63,248 nucleotides of DNA, from positions 441 through 63,688 of the forward strand of contig NZ_LMIB01000020.1 of NCBI RefSeq assembly GCF_001429065.1, in the 5' to 3' direction. Shown in pieces: positions 1-8,073 of this stretch (positions are counted from its first letter, which is position 1; every line of letters starts with the position of its first letter). The translations under genes and the position numbers were made by a program. Under the pieces are notes generated by a model, which worked only from the letters and a program-made list of their open reading frames with translations, was not told where the DNA came from and did not search any database. Source of the stretch: Sphingomonas sp. Root710. Its GTDB lineage: Bacteria; Pseudomonadota; Alphaproteobacteria; Sphingomonadales; Sphingomonadaceae.

Positions 1-23
1 GGAATACCTTGCCAGGTCAGAAA

Positions 24-53
24 CTTGGCCTACCCCGATCGGGGTAGGCCAAG
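24..53. repeat. Perfect 30-bp palindrome
   Basis: Two perfect 15-base arms meet with no spacer (left arm begins cttggcctacccc). It could form a cruciform, an RNA hairpin of a terminator for a gene outside the window, or a target for the structured-DNA-seeking IS element that follows. It has no T-run, so a standard terminator is less likely. Confidence 0.8.
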
Positions 54-130
54 CCGGAAGCTAACGCCGGACCCGGACCACAGAACCCAAGCGCTTCACC
101 AAGCCGGAAGCTAACGCCGGACCCGGACCA
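51..130. repeat. 30-bp direct repeat, two copies
   Basis: The 30 bases at 51-80 are repeated exactly at 101-130, a 50-base period; each copy begins aagccggaagctaacgccgg. The first copy overlaps the end of the palindrome at 24-53. No gene is evident in this stretch. The function is unknown; duplication by replication slippage or a repeat family in the host are both possible. Confidence 0.8.
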
Positions 131-300
131 GTCATCGCGGGCAGTCCACTTCAACGCGTCGGTCAACTGCGCATCGTGCAGGAGCCCAGTTACCGATTTC
201 TGCATTCTGATCGGATCGCTGGGCCATTCAGATTCCAGTCTTGCGGGTTTTATAATACGTAGATGCCGTAATGGGCCGGCGTCTCCAAGGTAGCCAGGTG
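131..300. other. Flank without a recognised gene
   Basis: I see no supported gene between the repeats and the left end of the IS110-family element. Long open frames here on the minus strand run straight through the transposase gene and are shadows of it. Confidence 0.5.
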
Positions 301-307
301 GGTGGCT

Positions 308-322
308 GTCCCTCAGAATGAT
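308..322 (+). repeat. Left subterminal inverted repeat of IS110/IS1111 element
   Basis: Sequence gtccctcagaatgat; its reverse complement occurs at 1622-1636 with one mismatch. Confidence 0.75.
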
Positions 323-376
323 GGTGTTGGAACGAGGTCCGAGCGATCGGCCTCGAGCATCATGAGAGGAACAGCC

Positions 377-1408
377 ATGGACTATTATGCCGGAATCGAT
401 GTCTCTCTGAAAGAGAGCAGCGTTTGCGTGGTGGATGCGAAGGGCAAAGTGGTGCGCGAGGTCAAGGTGGCGAGCGAGCCCGAGTGCCTGATTGGCTATT
501 TCGACGAGCTGGATCTGGAGCTGGTTCGCATCGGCCTGGAGGCGGGTCCACTTTCCCAGTGGCTGCACGCGGCGCTGGTTGCATCGGGACGGGAAGTCGT
601 GTTGCTGGAGACACGGCATGTGAAAGCGGCGCTTTCGGCGATGACGGTGAAAACGGACCGGAAGGATGCGCGGGGGATCGCGCAGTTGCTCCGCATGGGT
701 TGGTATCGTCCGGTTCATGCAAAATCGCCACCGGCCCAGGACATCCGAGCGCTTCTGGTCGGACGCAAGCTTTTGCAGGGCAAGCTCCTCGACGTGGAAC
801 TGAGCATCCGGGGTATCCTGCGTGGCTACGGATTGAAGGTTGGCGAGGTCAGCCGCAGACGTTTCGAGGCGCGCATTCATGAACTGATCGAAGGACAGGC
901 CGCATTGTCGATGGTGATCGGCGGGATGCTGGCAGCGCGCACAACACTGTGGGACGAGTTCACGCGTCTCCACCGGGCGATGCTTAAAATCGCCCGCGCC
1001 GACAAGGTCTGCCAGAGATTGATGACGACGCCTGGCGTGGGCGCGCTGGTCGCGTTGACCTATCGATCTGCCGTGGATGATCCGTCGCGGTTCGGGAAAT
1101 CGAGCACGGTGGGCGCCTATTTCGGGCTCACGCCGAAGAAATATCAATCCGGCGAAACGGACCGGGATGGCGGTGTCAGCAAGGTCGGCGATGCGATGGT
1201 GCGGACCGCCTTGTTTGAAGCAGCGCATATCATGTTGACGCGGGCAACGCGCTTTTCCAGCCTCAAGCGCTGGGCCCTCGATGTGGCGCAGCGCCGTGGC
1301 ATGAAGCGCGCGAAGGTGGCGCTGGCGCGCAAGCTGGGCGTCGTCCTGCACCGCATGTGGATGGATACGACGGACTTTCGCTGGAGCGCGAATGCCGTCG
1401 CGGCGTGA
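377..1408 (+). CDS. IS110-family transposase
   Basis: This 343-residue protein is a DEDD-type recombinase that moves its element through a site-specific, RNA-guided reaction in the IS110/IS1111 families. The N-terminal RuvC-like domain opens with GIDVSLKESSVCVVD, holding the first catalytic Asp. The C-terminal Tnp_20 domain has the TPGVGALVAL helix-hairpin-helix region and GGVSKVGD with the likely catalytic Ser. I chose the ATG at 377 because the family starts a few residues before the GIDV motif; an upstream in-frame extension to 302 would overlap the left repeat. The gene looks intact. Confidence 0.93.
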   Translation: MDYYAGIDVSLKESSVCVVDAKGKVVREVKVASEPECLIGYFDELDLELVRIGLEAGPLSQWLHAALVASGREVVLLETRHVKAALSAMTVKTDRKDARGIAQLLRMGWYRPVHAKSPPAQDIRALLVGRKLLQGKLLDVELSIRGILRGYGLKVGEVSRRRFEARIHELIEGQAALSMVIGGMLAARTTLWDEFTRLHRAMLKIARADKVCQRLMTTPGVGALVALTYRSAVDDPSRFGKSSTVGAYFGLTPKKYQSGETDRDGGVSKVGDAMVRTALFEAAHIMLTRATRFSSLKRWALDVAQRRGMKRAKVALARKLGVVLHRMWMDTTDFRWSANAVAA

Positions 1409-1621
1409 GGAGAGCTATGTGATTGACGTAGGCAATTAGAAGGACTGCGTTTGATGAGGTCCCGTCGCTGGGACGCAGGCTTGGCAAGGTCGTGTGTAGT
1501 GCTGTGATCGCCTCGGCGAAGCACGCTTCCTAGATTGACCTGTCGGCTTGAGGATCTGATGGCATGGTGTGGCGACCTTCGTGTTGACCACGGACAGAAG
1601 CATGATCCCGGCGACGAGATA
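1409..1621 (+). ncRNA. Candidate guide RNA region of the IS1111-type element
   Basis: About 210 non-coding bases lie between the transposase stop and the right inverted repeat. In IS1111-group elements this is where the guide (seek or bridge) RNA is encoded. A clear hairpin is visible at 1459-1474, gtccc and gggac around a six-base loop. The RNA assignment is inferred from position and family knowledge; exact ends and guide loops were not derived. Confidence 0.35.
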
Positions 1622-1636
1622 ATCATTCAGAGGGAC
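1622..1636 (-). repeat. Right subterminal inverted repeat of IS110/IS1111 element
   Basis: Sequence atcattcagagggac, the reverse complement of 308-322 with one mismatch. Confidence 0.75.
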
Positions 1637-1696
1637 TTGACGAATGAAGGCCCATTACAGAAGCACTAAAGTAACCGCATCGCTTCTAACCTTGCG

Positions 1697-1935
1697 ATGG
1701 ACATGCGCAAGCTCTTTGGCCGCAAACTTCGTCGCTTTCGCCTTGCTGCCAACCTTAGCCAAGAGGCCGTCGGCGCGAAAATGGGTGTCGACCGCGCCTA
1801 TGTCGGTCTGATGGAGCGTGGCGAGCAGAATGTCACGTTGCTGACGATATGGGAGTTTGCGAAGCGCTCGACCTGCGGCCAGCAGAGTTGTTTTCCAAGG
1901 ATGGACTTCCCGAACTCAACAAGGAGCGAATCTTA
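1697..1935 (+). pseudogene. XRE-family HTH regulator, frameshifted and interrupted by IS5
   Basis: The start encodes a normal small XRE/Cro-CI helix-turn-helix (LSQEAVGAKMGVDRAYVG then LMERGEQNVTLLTIWE). After WEF the reading frame is lost. In the next frame, from 1861, the typical family tail EALDLRPAELFSKDGLPEL continues, so one base is missing or gained near 1855-1860. An IS5-family element then splits the gene after codon ATC-TTA. Beyond the element the tail frame would end at a TGA four codons on (2859-2861), so the insertion is almost at the natural 3' end. Probably non-functional, although the HTH itself could still be made. Confidence 0.75.
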
Positions 1936-2852
1936 GAGCCTGTCTTGAATCTTATGCGTAACGAGCGATACGCCTGATGAGGACGATGGCAGCGGCGGCA
2001 TAGAGTAGGGCAGTTGCGGATTTGATGGTTCGCTCGAAGTCCTTGGCCAATCGACGATTTCGGTTAAGCCATGCGAAGGTCCGTTCGACCACCCATCGTC
2101 TGGGATGGACGACGAAGCCGGTCTGATCGGCGAATTTTCGGACGATTTCTATCGTGATGGAGGTGGCGTCCCGGACGCGATCGCTGTTGTAGGCGCTGTC
2201 GGCATAGGCGTGCTCGACCAAGGGGTGCCGCTGGCGTGACTGCCTGAGCAAAGGCACTGCGCCGTCTCGGTCCTGCACATCAGCGCCATGAACCAGTAGT
2301 TCAAGCGCGCGGCCGTCCGTATCGACCATGGCGTGGCGCTTGCGGCCCAAGATCTTTTTCCCTGCGTCATAGCCGCGCGGTCCACCCGCTTCGGTTGTCT
2401 TTACGCTCTGGCTGTCAATAGCCGCCGCCGATGGCATTGGTTCTCGCCCTGTTCGGACGCGGTCGATCTGGACGAGATGGTGGTTGAGGCTTTCGAATAT
2501 CCCATCGTCGCGCAGGGTGCAGAACCACCGGTAAACCGTGCGCCATGGCGGAAAGCTGTCAGGCAAAAGTCGCCAGGGACATCCTGCCCGCAGCAAATAG
2601 AAAATGGCTTCGATAATCTCTCGCATCGGCCAACGCCTTCGCCGTCCGCATTGGCATGGTGCAGGCAAATACGGTTCGATCAAATGCCATTCCGCGTCGG
2701 TAAGATCGCTTCCATAGCGAAGCTGCGCGCGGCTATGATGCGCGCGGGCGGTCGGGTTCCACATGATGGCTTCCAAGGTTGGTGTCGCAACCCCTCGGAA
2801 TCACATCGAAGCTCGGCCGTCCACCGTTACGGTGGCGTTCTGACACAGCCTC
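1936..2852 (-). mobile_element. IS5-family insertion sequence (IS1031/IS427-like)
   Basis: The element is about 917 bp with one transposase gene on the minus strand. The left end starts gagcctgtcttgaa and the right end, reversed, gaggctgtgtcagaa, giving an imperfect inverted repeat. A three-base TTA lies on both sides (1933-1935 and 2853-2855), matching the TNA duplication of this group. Confidence 0.8.
1952..2764 (-). CDS. IS5-family transposase
   Basis: A DDE transposase of 270 residues in a single frame, typical of the IS1031/IS427 branch. The N-terminal DUF4096-like part reads YGSDLTDAEWHLIEPYLP, then CPWRLLPDSFPPWRTVYRWF. Catalytic-region motifs are AAAIDSQSVKTTEAGG (first Asp), ELLVHGADVQDRDGA, YADSAYNSD, and the final VVERTFAWLNRNRRLAKDFE with the Y/R-E signature. 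The ATG at 2764 is preferred over an upstream TTG four codons earlier. The gene appears complete. Confidence 0.92.
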   Translation of the reverse strand: MWNPTARAHHSRAQLRYGSDLTDAEWHLIEPYLPAPCQCGRRRRWPMREIIEAIFYLLRAGCPWRLLPDSFPPWRTVYRWFCTLRDDGIFESLNHHLVQIDRVRTGREPMPSAAAIDSQSVKTTEAGGPRGYDAGKKILGRKRHAMVDTDGRALELLVHGADVQDRDGAVPLLRQSRQRHPLVEHAYADSAYNSDRVRDATSITIEIVRKFADQTGFVVHPRRWVVERTFAWLNRNRRLAKDFERTIKSATALLYAAAAIVLIRRIARYA

Positions 2853-2906
2853 TTAGGGGGTTGAGCGTCGTGGCCACGCGCTAACAATTCGTCCGACGGA
2901 GAGGGA

Positions 2907-3848
2907 TCATTTGGCGAGAAATGGTCGCAGATCAACGTGGGTGGCTCGCGCGCTATCTCGGACAGACTTTAATAGGCTGTGTCGGATCGGGTTACGATCG
3001 CTCCGCTTCCACACAGCCTCGATGGTTACAAGCGCCTTCGCGCCGCTAATAGGCACGTACGTGATACCCGGACGAACATTCGCGGCGGACTGAACGCATA
3101 TTGTGGCGCCGAGACCCATGCGCACCATTTCGACAAGCGCACCACGCGAAACATCGTGAAATTCGCAGTCAAGCGGTCGTGCACCGATGCGGGCTAGAAC
3201 GGCGTGATGGCCTGTCTGGTCGCTACCATTCGCTCGCATCAAGATCCGAAGTTTGGCGATATCGTCCCAGCCTAGCGAATTTTCGGAAGCCATTGGATGT
3301 CGATCTGGAAGTGCCACCAGCATTCGCTCGTCCCATAAACGTTCCTGCACTATCGTCGCCGATGAAAGGTCCGGCAACAAAGCGACGAACATAACGTCAA
3401 TCGTCCGCTCATTTAATTGGCGGTGCAGTTCGTGTGGTAAGGCTTCTATAAGCCGCAGCCTCACGTCAGGGCGTTCTGCTGCGAAGGCTGCGATGCCGTC
3501 GCAAAGTGGTCCTGTACCAAGTCCGGTGTAGAAGCCAACAGTTAATGAACCCCTTCGACTTTGGGCTGTTGCAATTGCGGTTGCCAATTGCTGATCGATC
3601 GTGTGTATCAATGATCGAGCCGACGGCAATATCGCGCGACCGATCGGCGTCAATTCCACCGGAGATCCGCGTTTGCGTTCAAATACATCGGCGCCCACGA
3701 TTTCTTCCAGGCGTCCAATGGTTTGGCTGATCGCCGGCTGGCTCGTGCCAAGTTGACGTGCGGCGGCCGCGAAATTCCGGGTTTCGACAACTTTGAGAAA
3801 TATCTCGAGTTGTCGGATCTCAGGCCGCCGCCTCGGAAGCTGTGGCAT
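2907..3848 (-). CDS. LysR-family transcriptional regulator
   Basis: A 313-residue LysR regulator. The N-terminal winged HTH covers about residues 12-70 (RQLEIFLKVVETRNFAAAAR, then QPAISQTIGRLEEIVGADVF). The effector-binding domain begins near SLTVGFYTGLGTGPLCDGI. It lies upstream of and in the same direction as the gentisate genes at 5-9 kb, separated by about 1.1 kb without a clear gene. Control of that block is plausible but not shown. It ends just beside the IS5 element, so the junction may be recent. Confidence 0.88.
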   Translation of the reverse strand: MPQLPRRRPEIRQLEIFLKVVETRNFAAAARQLGTSQPAISQTIGRLEEIVGADVFERKRGSPVELTPIGRAILPSARSLIHTIDQQLATAIATAQSRRGSLTVGFYTGLGTGPLCDGIAAFAAERPDVRLRLIEALPHELHRQLNERTIDVMFVALLPDLSSATIVQERLWDERMLVALPDRHPMASENSLGWDDIAKLRILMRANGSDQTGHHAVLARIGARPLDCEFHDVSRGALVEMVRMGLGATICVQSAANVRPGITYVPISGAKALVTIEAVWKRSDRNPIRHSLLKSVRDSARATHVDLRPFLAK

Positions 3849-4962
3849 CTCAGACCGTCACTAAATAGGCACACACTGCGATGATAAAGGCATAAAGAAT
3901 TCCGAGTTTTGCTAAATCGGCAACGGCAGAAAAAGCATCGAAGTTATAACGGGCGCAATATCTTCTCTCATCTGCTGCCTCCTGCGCAGGCCCCTATTTG
4001 TAATATCAAGGCTCAGGGTTCCCAAAAAAGCCGTTCAACGCAAATATAAAAATCTAGAATATATATAACGCATCTATTATGCGACGTCTGGATCAGGCGG
4101 TTTCGAAACTAACGCCTCTCGATGGAGGGTGGCCGTTCGAAGGCCTGATTCCAAGCGGATTACGCCCGCAGAAACGGCTTCCAGCGCACCAGCATTCGTA
4201 AAATCCACAGATGGAGTTCTCGATCTTCTCTTTTGAAATAGATGGGGAAACGCATTCCGAGATTGCGGACAGTCAGAGATCCCGCGAAGCATTCCGACCC
4301 ACTCATTCGCAATCCCGTCACCAGCGGCTATGTCATATTTTTCCCCGCCGATAAACCGCACGAAGTGGGGATATAATTCCCCAGCTAGTCTAGCAAGCAA
4401 ACGGTCGGATTCAGAATTTGAGCCCGCTCGTCGGGCCTCTGTGGGCCGATATCACTCGCGCTTTGTGAGCTAAGGGCTGATTTATGCAAGCGATTAAAAC
4501 GGCTTTTGTGTCACACCTGTGAGCAAGAAGCGTCTCGTTGAGCTGCGTGAGGCGAGAGCCGGAGTCGAGCTGTTTGTGCTGACCTTTACTATGGCACTTG
4601 ATTATACAATTGGGAAGGCGACATTTTAGCCGCGCTTCGCCAACTCAAAAAGGCGACAAGGAATTCTCCCGTGACGGCCAAGATCGCCGACTATGGGGAG
4701 TTCATCCACGAGCAATTTCACGAGGCGCTTGTTGCTCGGTGCGACAATGAAGTCCTGCTACCGTGCGACGGACCTGTACCGTCCCCCACCGCTGCCTATC
4801 GCTAGCGGGCGCTGTCTAAGGACCATGCGCAACGACGTCAGGGAGCATGGAGAGATCGAAAACGCCGTTCTCGAGTGTTCATCCCGAGCCCAAGTGCTGT
4901 CTCGCGAATATATCCGCCATACGACCATATCATAATGTAGGGCATCGCTGAGCACGGTTACT
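3849..4962. other. 1.1-kb gap with gene debris, no clear gene
   Basis: This AT-richer stretch separates the LysR gene from the gentisate block. Apart from the doubtful frame at 4077-4400 it contains short coherent-looking plus-strand frames, one of 36 codons from a GTG near 4517 and another ending at a TAG near 4803 that contains KIADYGEFIHEQFHEALVAR. I recognise neither; they may be remnants of an eroded gene. Confidence 0.4.
4077..4400 (-). CDS. Hypothetical protein, doubtful
   Basis: An open frame of 107 codons whose first codon is TTG. It contains GELYPHFVRFIGGEKYDIAA and no domain I know. The frame opens some 20 codons further upstream without an ATG, so it may be the 3' part of a broken gene. 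Base composition is unlike the catabolic genes nearby. Treat as a possible fragment only. Confidence 0.2.
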   Translation of the reverse strand: MLARLAGELYPHFVRFIGGEKYDIAAGDGIANEWVGMLRGISDCPQSRNAFPHLFQKRRSRTPSVDFTNAGALEAVSAGVIRLESGLRTATLHREALVSKPPDPDVA

Positions 4963-5661
4963 TCATTCTCCCGGTGGAGCAATCAGAACGGCAATCGCAC
5001 CGAGCGATTCAATCCGCCCTTTCACACGATCTCCAACGGACATTGGCCCAACGCCGGACGGCGTTCCTGTATAGATGAGATCACCGGGCTCGATACGATA
5101 CTGTTCAGACAGCTTGCTGACGATCTCCGCGGGCTTCCAGATCATCTCGGACAGATCGCCCCGCTGCCGCACCTCATCATTCACCAGCAGCTCAATAAAG
5201 CCGGTTGAGGGAATGCCGCGATCCGCGATCGGACGGATCGCACCAATCGGTGCTGACCGATCGAAGGATTTGCCGATTTCCCACGGCCGGCCCGCCTTGC
5301 GGGCTTCGACCTGCACATCGCGCCGCGTCAGATCGATTCCAATAGCCACGCCGAAAACGTGCGCCGAGGCTTCTTCCTTGGCAATGTCGCGACCGCCTTT
5401 GCCGATCGCCAAAACGAGTTCGATCTCGTGCTGGAAATCCTGCGTGTAAGGCGGATAGGCAACGGTGGCGCCATCATGCACGATCGCGTCGGTGGGCTTC
5501 TGAAAGAAGAATGGCGGCTGCCGTGCATCGCCCCCCATTTCGCGGATATGCTCGGCATAGTTGCGGCCGACGCAATAGATACGGCGCACCGGAAAAGATT
5601 CCGTACGCCCCTCGATCGGCACCGTTGTGACTGTGGGCTCGAAAAGATATTTGTCAGTCAT
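4963..5661 (-). CDS. FAH-family hydrolase (probable fumaryl- or maleylpyruvate hydrolase)
   Basis: A 232-residue member of the fumarylacetoacetate hydrolase family. It is expected to split the acylpyruvate made from gentisate ring cleavage into pyruvate and a C4 diacid. Family signatures are IYCVGRNYAEHIREMG, FFFQKPTDAIV, the metal-binding HEIELVLAIGKGG and GDLIYTGTPSGVGPM. The ATG at 5661 overlaps the end of the gentisate dioxygenase gene by 8 bases, so the two are probably translationally coupled. Longer in-frame starts would lie inside the upstream gene. Fumarylpyruvate hydrolase (NagK type) is the best guess; no isomerase gene is next to it. Confidence 0.85.
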   Translation of the reverse strand: MTDKYLFEPTVTTVPIEGRTESFPVRRIYCVGRNYAEHIREMGGDARQPPFFFQKPTDAIVHDGATVAYPPYTQDFQHEIELVLAIGKGGRDIAKEEASAHVFGVAIGIDLTRRDVQVEARKAGRPWEIGKSFDRSAPIGAIRPIADRGIPSTGFIELLVNDEVRQRGDLSEMIWKPAEIVSKLSEQYRIEPGDLIYTGTPSGVGPMSVGDRVKGRIESLGAIAVLIAPPGE

Positions 5662-6715
5662 TGACGTATGATTCCCGGAAGATGTCGAGCTTTTCCTGCA
5701 CGACGCGATCGGAATAGGAAAACAGGACGACCTCGCTAGCTGCGCTGAACGAAAGCGGGAACCAGCTTGGGGCGACGAAGAGATCCTTGGGACCAAATTC
5801 TAAGCTGTTGTCCCCGATGGTAACGGTGCCCATGCCCTCGATCACCGAGAAAATGGTACCCGCCGTCGAGCGATAGGGCGCCGTCGCGAAGCCCGCAGGC
5901 AGGAGTTGCAGCGCGGTGGTGAGCGTCGGCATAGCGGAGCCGCCCGTTACTGGGTTGATATAGATCATCTTGTAGCCGTGATGCCGATCGGGATCGCGCG
6001 TCAGGCTGTAGCGATGAATGGCTTCGCGGCTGGCGCGATAGGGATAATTGAATATCGGCGAGGTCTGCGAACCGCACTGGAAATCGACGGGGAGAAGATT
6101 GCTCCCCGCCTCGGCATAAGCGCTGCCCTCCGGCCGGGTCAGCGGATGGGCCGCGCCCGGATAGCTATCGCGGAAGCTAGCGCTTAACAGATTGACGATG
6201 TGCATGTCGAGGCCATCGATCCACACCATTGGACCATCGGATTCGTTGCCATGATCATGCCAGGTCCAGGACGGCGTGATGACGAAATCGCCCGGCGCCA
6301 TCATCGTCCGCTCGCCAGCCACCGCGGTATAGGCATCTTTGCCCTCAATGATAAACCGCAGCGCCGAAGCGACATGGCGGTGCGCCGGCGCGACTTCACC
6401 CGGCAGGATGATTTGATAGCCGGCGAACAGGCTGGGGGTGATACGAGACTGGCCTGGCAATCCGGGATTCTCGAACACCAGCACACGACGCTCTGCCTCC
6501 TCTGTCGAGATCAGTCCGCATGCTTCGATGAGATAGGGTCGGACGTCGCCGTACCGCCAGATTGCCGGCACCGCCGTAGACCGGGGGAACTCGGTCACGA
6601 GTCCGCCGAGCACCCGCCACAATGGCGCAAGATTTTGCTGTCGCGCCCTGTCGTAAAACGGCGAGCGCCCGGCCTCGGCAGCGCGATTGACGGTTTCTAC
6701 CATGCCATCATCCAT
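5654..6715 (-). CDS. Gentisate 1,2-dioxygenase
   Basis: A bicupin Fe(II) enzyme of about 353 residues that opens the ring of gentisate to maleylpyruvate. The N-terminal cupin has the full metal site: EVAPAHRHVASALRFIIEG with HxH, and ITPSWTWHDHGN with the third His. The C-terminal cupin (TAPYRSTAGTIFSVIEG) lacks histidines, as in typical members. I chose the ATG at 6715 because GGGGAG lies seven bases upstream; ATGs at 6739 and 6730 are also in frame. It is followed by, and overlaps, the FAH-family hydrolase gene. Substituted gentisates or salicylates are possible alternative substrates. Confidence 0.88.
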   Translation of the reverse strand: MDDGMVETVNRAAEAGRSPFYDRARQQNLAPLWRVLGGLVTEFPRSTAVPAIWRYGDVRPYLIEACGLISTEEAERRVLVFENPGLPGQSRITPSLFAGYQIILPGEVAPAHRHVASALRFIIEGKDAYTAVAGERTMMAPGDFVITPSWTWHDHGNESDGPMVWIDGLDMHIVNLLSASFRDSYPGAAHPLTRPEGSAYAEAGSNLLPVDFQCGSQTSPIFNYPYRASREAIHRYSLTRDPDRHHGYKMIYINPVTGGSAMPTLTTALQLLPAGFATAPYRSTAGTIFSVIEGMGTVTIGDNSLEFGPKDLFVAPSWFPLSFSAASEVVLFSYSDRVVQEKLDIFRESYVND

Positions 6716-6780
6716 CAACACACTCCCCATCCTTGTCATCTATCAAGTTCCGATTAGGCTCCGATACGCTCACATTGGTA

Positions 6781-8043
6781 TCAGCCTGCCATATTCATCT
6801 GCGTCGGCAGTTCGTTAATCTCTTCACAGCCATCTTTATTGATGATGATGGTGCCACCAATGTTCACCCGATGATTGTCGCGGCATGCGTCGGGTTCGAG
6901 CGCGAAGACCATACCGGGTTCGAGGATCATGTCGTTGAACGGCGGAATGGCCCGGGCTCCGCCATGGTTCATTGCGGGCGGGACATTTTCGATGTTGATC
7001 CCGATCTGGCCGACGAGGACGAGGGGATTCACGCTGTGGATTAAAGGCGTCAAAGTCCAGCAGCCGCAGTCGCGAGCCGGGCCCGCCATCGCTTTGTCGA
7101 CTTCGGCGAAGCTGATCCCCGGCCGCGCGGCGGCCAAGCCGATCTCGTAGCTTTGCCGTGTGATCGCCGCCAGTTCGTGCAGGACGGCGGGGACGGGCTC
7201 GATCGCGATTGACATCTGCATCTGCGTTTCCATGCCGCCATAGGCGGGAAATATCTCGGCCTGCACGAGATCGCCTTCACGGACGATGCGGGACTCCCCA
7301 CCGGCGTAGGTCCAGTAGGGCGGCGCCCATCCGATATCGTCGGCGCCAATGCTGATGATGAGGCTGGGCGGCGGGCCGAAGGCCGCGTTTTTGTGCACCA
7401 CCTCCATGATCGCGGCGTAGATGTCGCGCTCACGGACGCCAGCTCGGGTCACTTCCAGCATCGCCTCGCACGCTTTTTCACCGATCTGCGCCGCATGTCG
7501 AACCAGTCGTTGTTCCTCCGCGCTTTTGACGACCATGACCTTGCTGAATTCAACGGTCACGTCGACGAACCGGGCATCGGGCAGCGTGCTCGTGACAGCC
7601 ATCCAAGTTCGATAGGGAACAATACCCTCCATCTCGCCGGGCGACTTGCTGTCGAGCCCGACCACTCCGATGCGGCTCGATGAAAGGTTCCTTTCCTTCA
7701 GGACCGATGCGATCAGCGGGCCGGTCGGCCCAGCACGGACATCGTCGATCCAGAAGTCCGTGTCCTGCATATTTGCCGGGAAACGCCTCGTTACCCGGTG
7801 ATAGGTCCAGGTGACGTACGTAGGTTCGGCGCGAAGCGGAAGGATCACGATCCCCTCGATGGATTCGTTGGAAAGATATCCCTCGTAACGCTCGCGGCCG
7901 CGTAACCCGAAGACGACCAGCGCTTCGAGGTCTAGCCGTTCCATCATCTTGCGCAATGCGGCCCAGCGCCGGTCTCGCTCTACCAGACTCAGGATCGGAC
8001 TTTCCGGCAACAGGTAACGGTTTGCCTGGGTCGCGACATCCAT
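6781..8043 (-). CDS. M24-family (creatinase/aminopeptidase P-like) protein without metal ligands
   Basis: A 420-residue protein with the two-domain creatinase/aminopeptidase P layout: an N-terminal domain (LEALVVFGLRGRERYEGYLS) and a C-terminal pita-bread fold (EEQRLVRHAAQIGEKACEAM onward). The five metal ligands of true M24 aminopeptidases are largely missing. The usual Asp pair falls in EIFPAYGGMETQMQ, and the His of the HExP segment is replaced in NIENVPP. A metal-free creatinase-like hydrolase acting on a small amide or C-N substrate is therefore more likely than a peptidase. It sits between the gentisate dioxygenase and Rieske genes. The start has an AGGGAG site just upstream. Confidence 0.75.
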   Translation of the reverse strand: MDVATQANRYLLPESPILSLVERDRRWAALRKMMERLDLEALVVFGLRGRERYEGYLSNESIEGIVILPLRAEPTYVTWTYHRVTRRFPANMQDTDFWIDDVRAGPTGPLIASVLKERNLSSSRIGVVGLDSKSPGEMEGIVPYRTWMAVTSTLPDARFVDVTVEFSKVMVVKSAEEQRLVRHAAQIGEKACEAMLEVTRAGVRERDIYAAIMEVVHKNAAFGPPPSLIISIGADDIGWAPPYWTYAGGESRIVREGDLVQAEIFPAYGGMETQMQMSIAIEPVPAVLHELAAITRQSYEIGLAAARPGISFAEVDKAMAGPARDCGCWTLTPLIHSVNPLVLVGQIGINIENVPPAMNHGGARAIPPFNDMILEPGMVFALEPDACRDNHRVNIGGTIIINKDGCEEINELPTQMNMAG

Positions 8044-8073
8044 CGAATTCTCCCTTGTGATGAAGACTTTAAA

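Larger units (their letters stand above)
301..1640 (+). mobile_element. IS110-family element, IS1111 type
   Basis: A DEDD transposase gene is flanked by short inverted repeats at 308-322 and 1622-1636 that match at 14 of 15 positions. Inverted repeats lying just inside the element ends are the mark of the IS1111 group. Total length near 1.34 kb fits the group. No target duplication is expected for this family, so the outer ends are estimates within several bases. Confidence 0.75.

Noticed and set aside
51-130. CRISPR array
   Set aside because: Only two repeat copies, with a 20-base gap and no cas genes.
17-1351. 444-codon frame on the minus strand
   Set aside because: It lies opposite the IS110 transposase, has low-complexity Arg/His-rich sequence and no domain; a shadow of the real gene.
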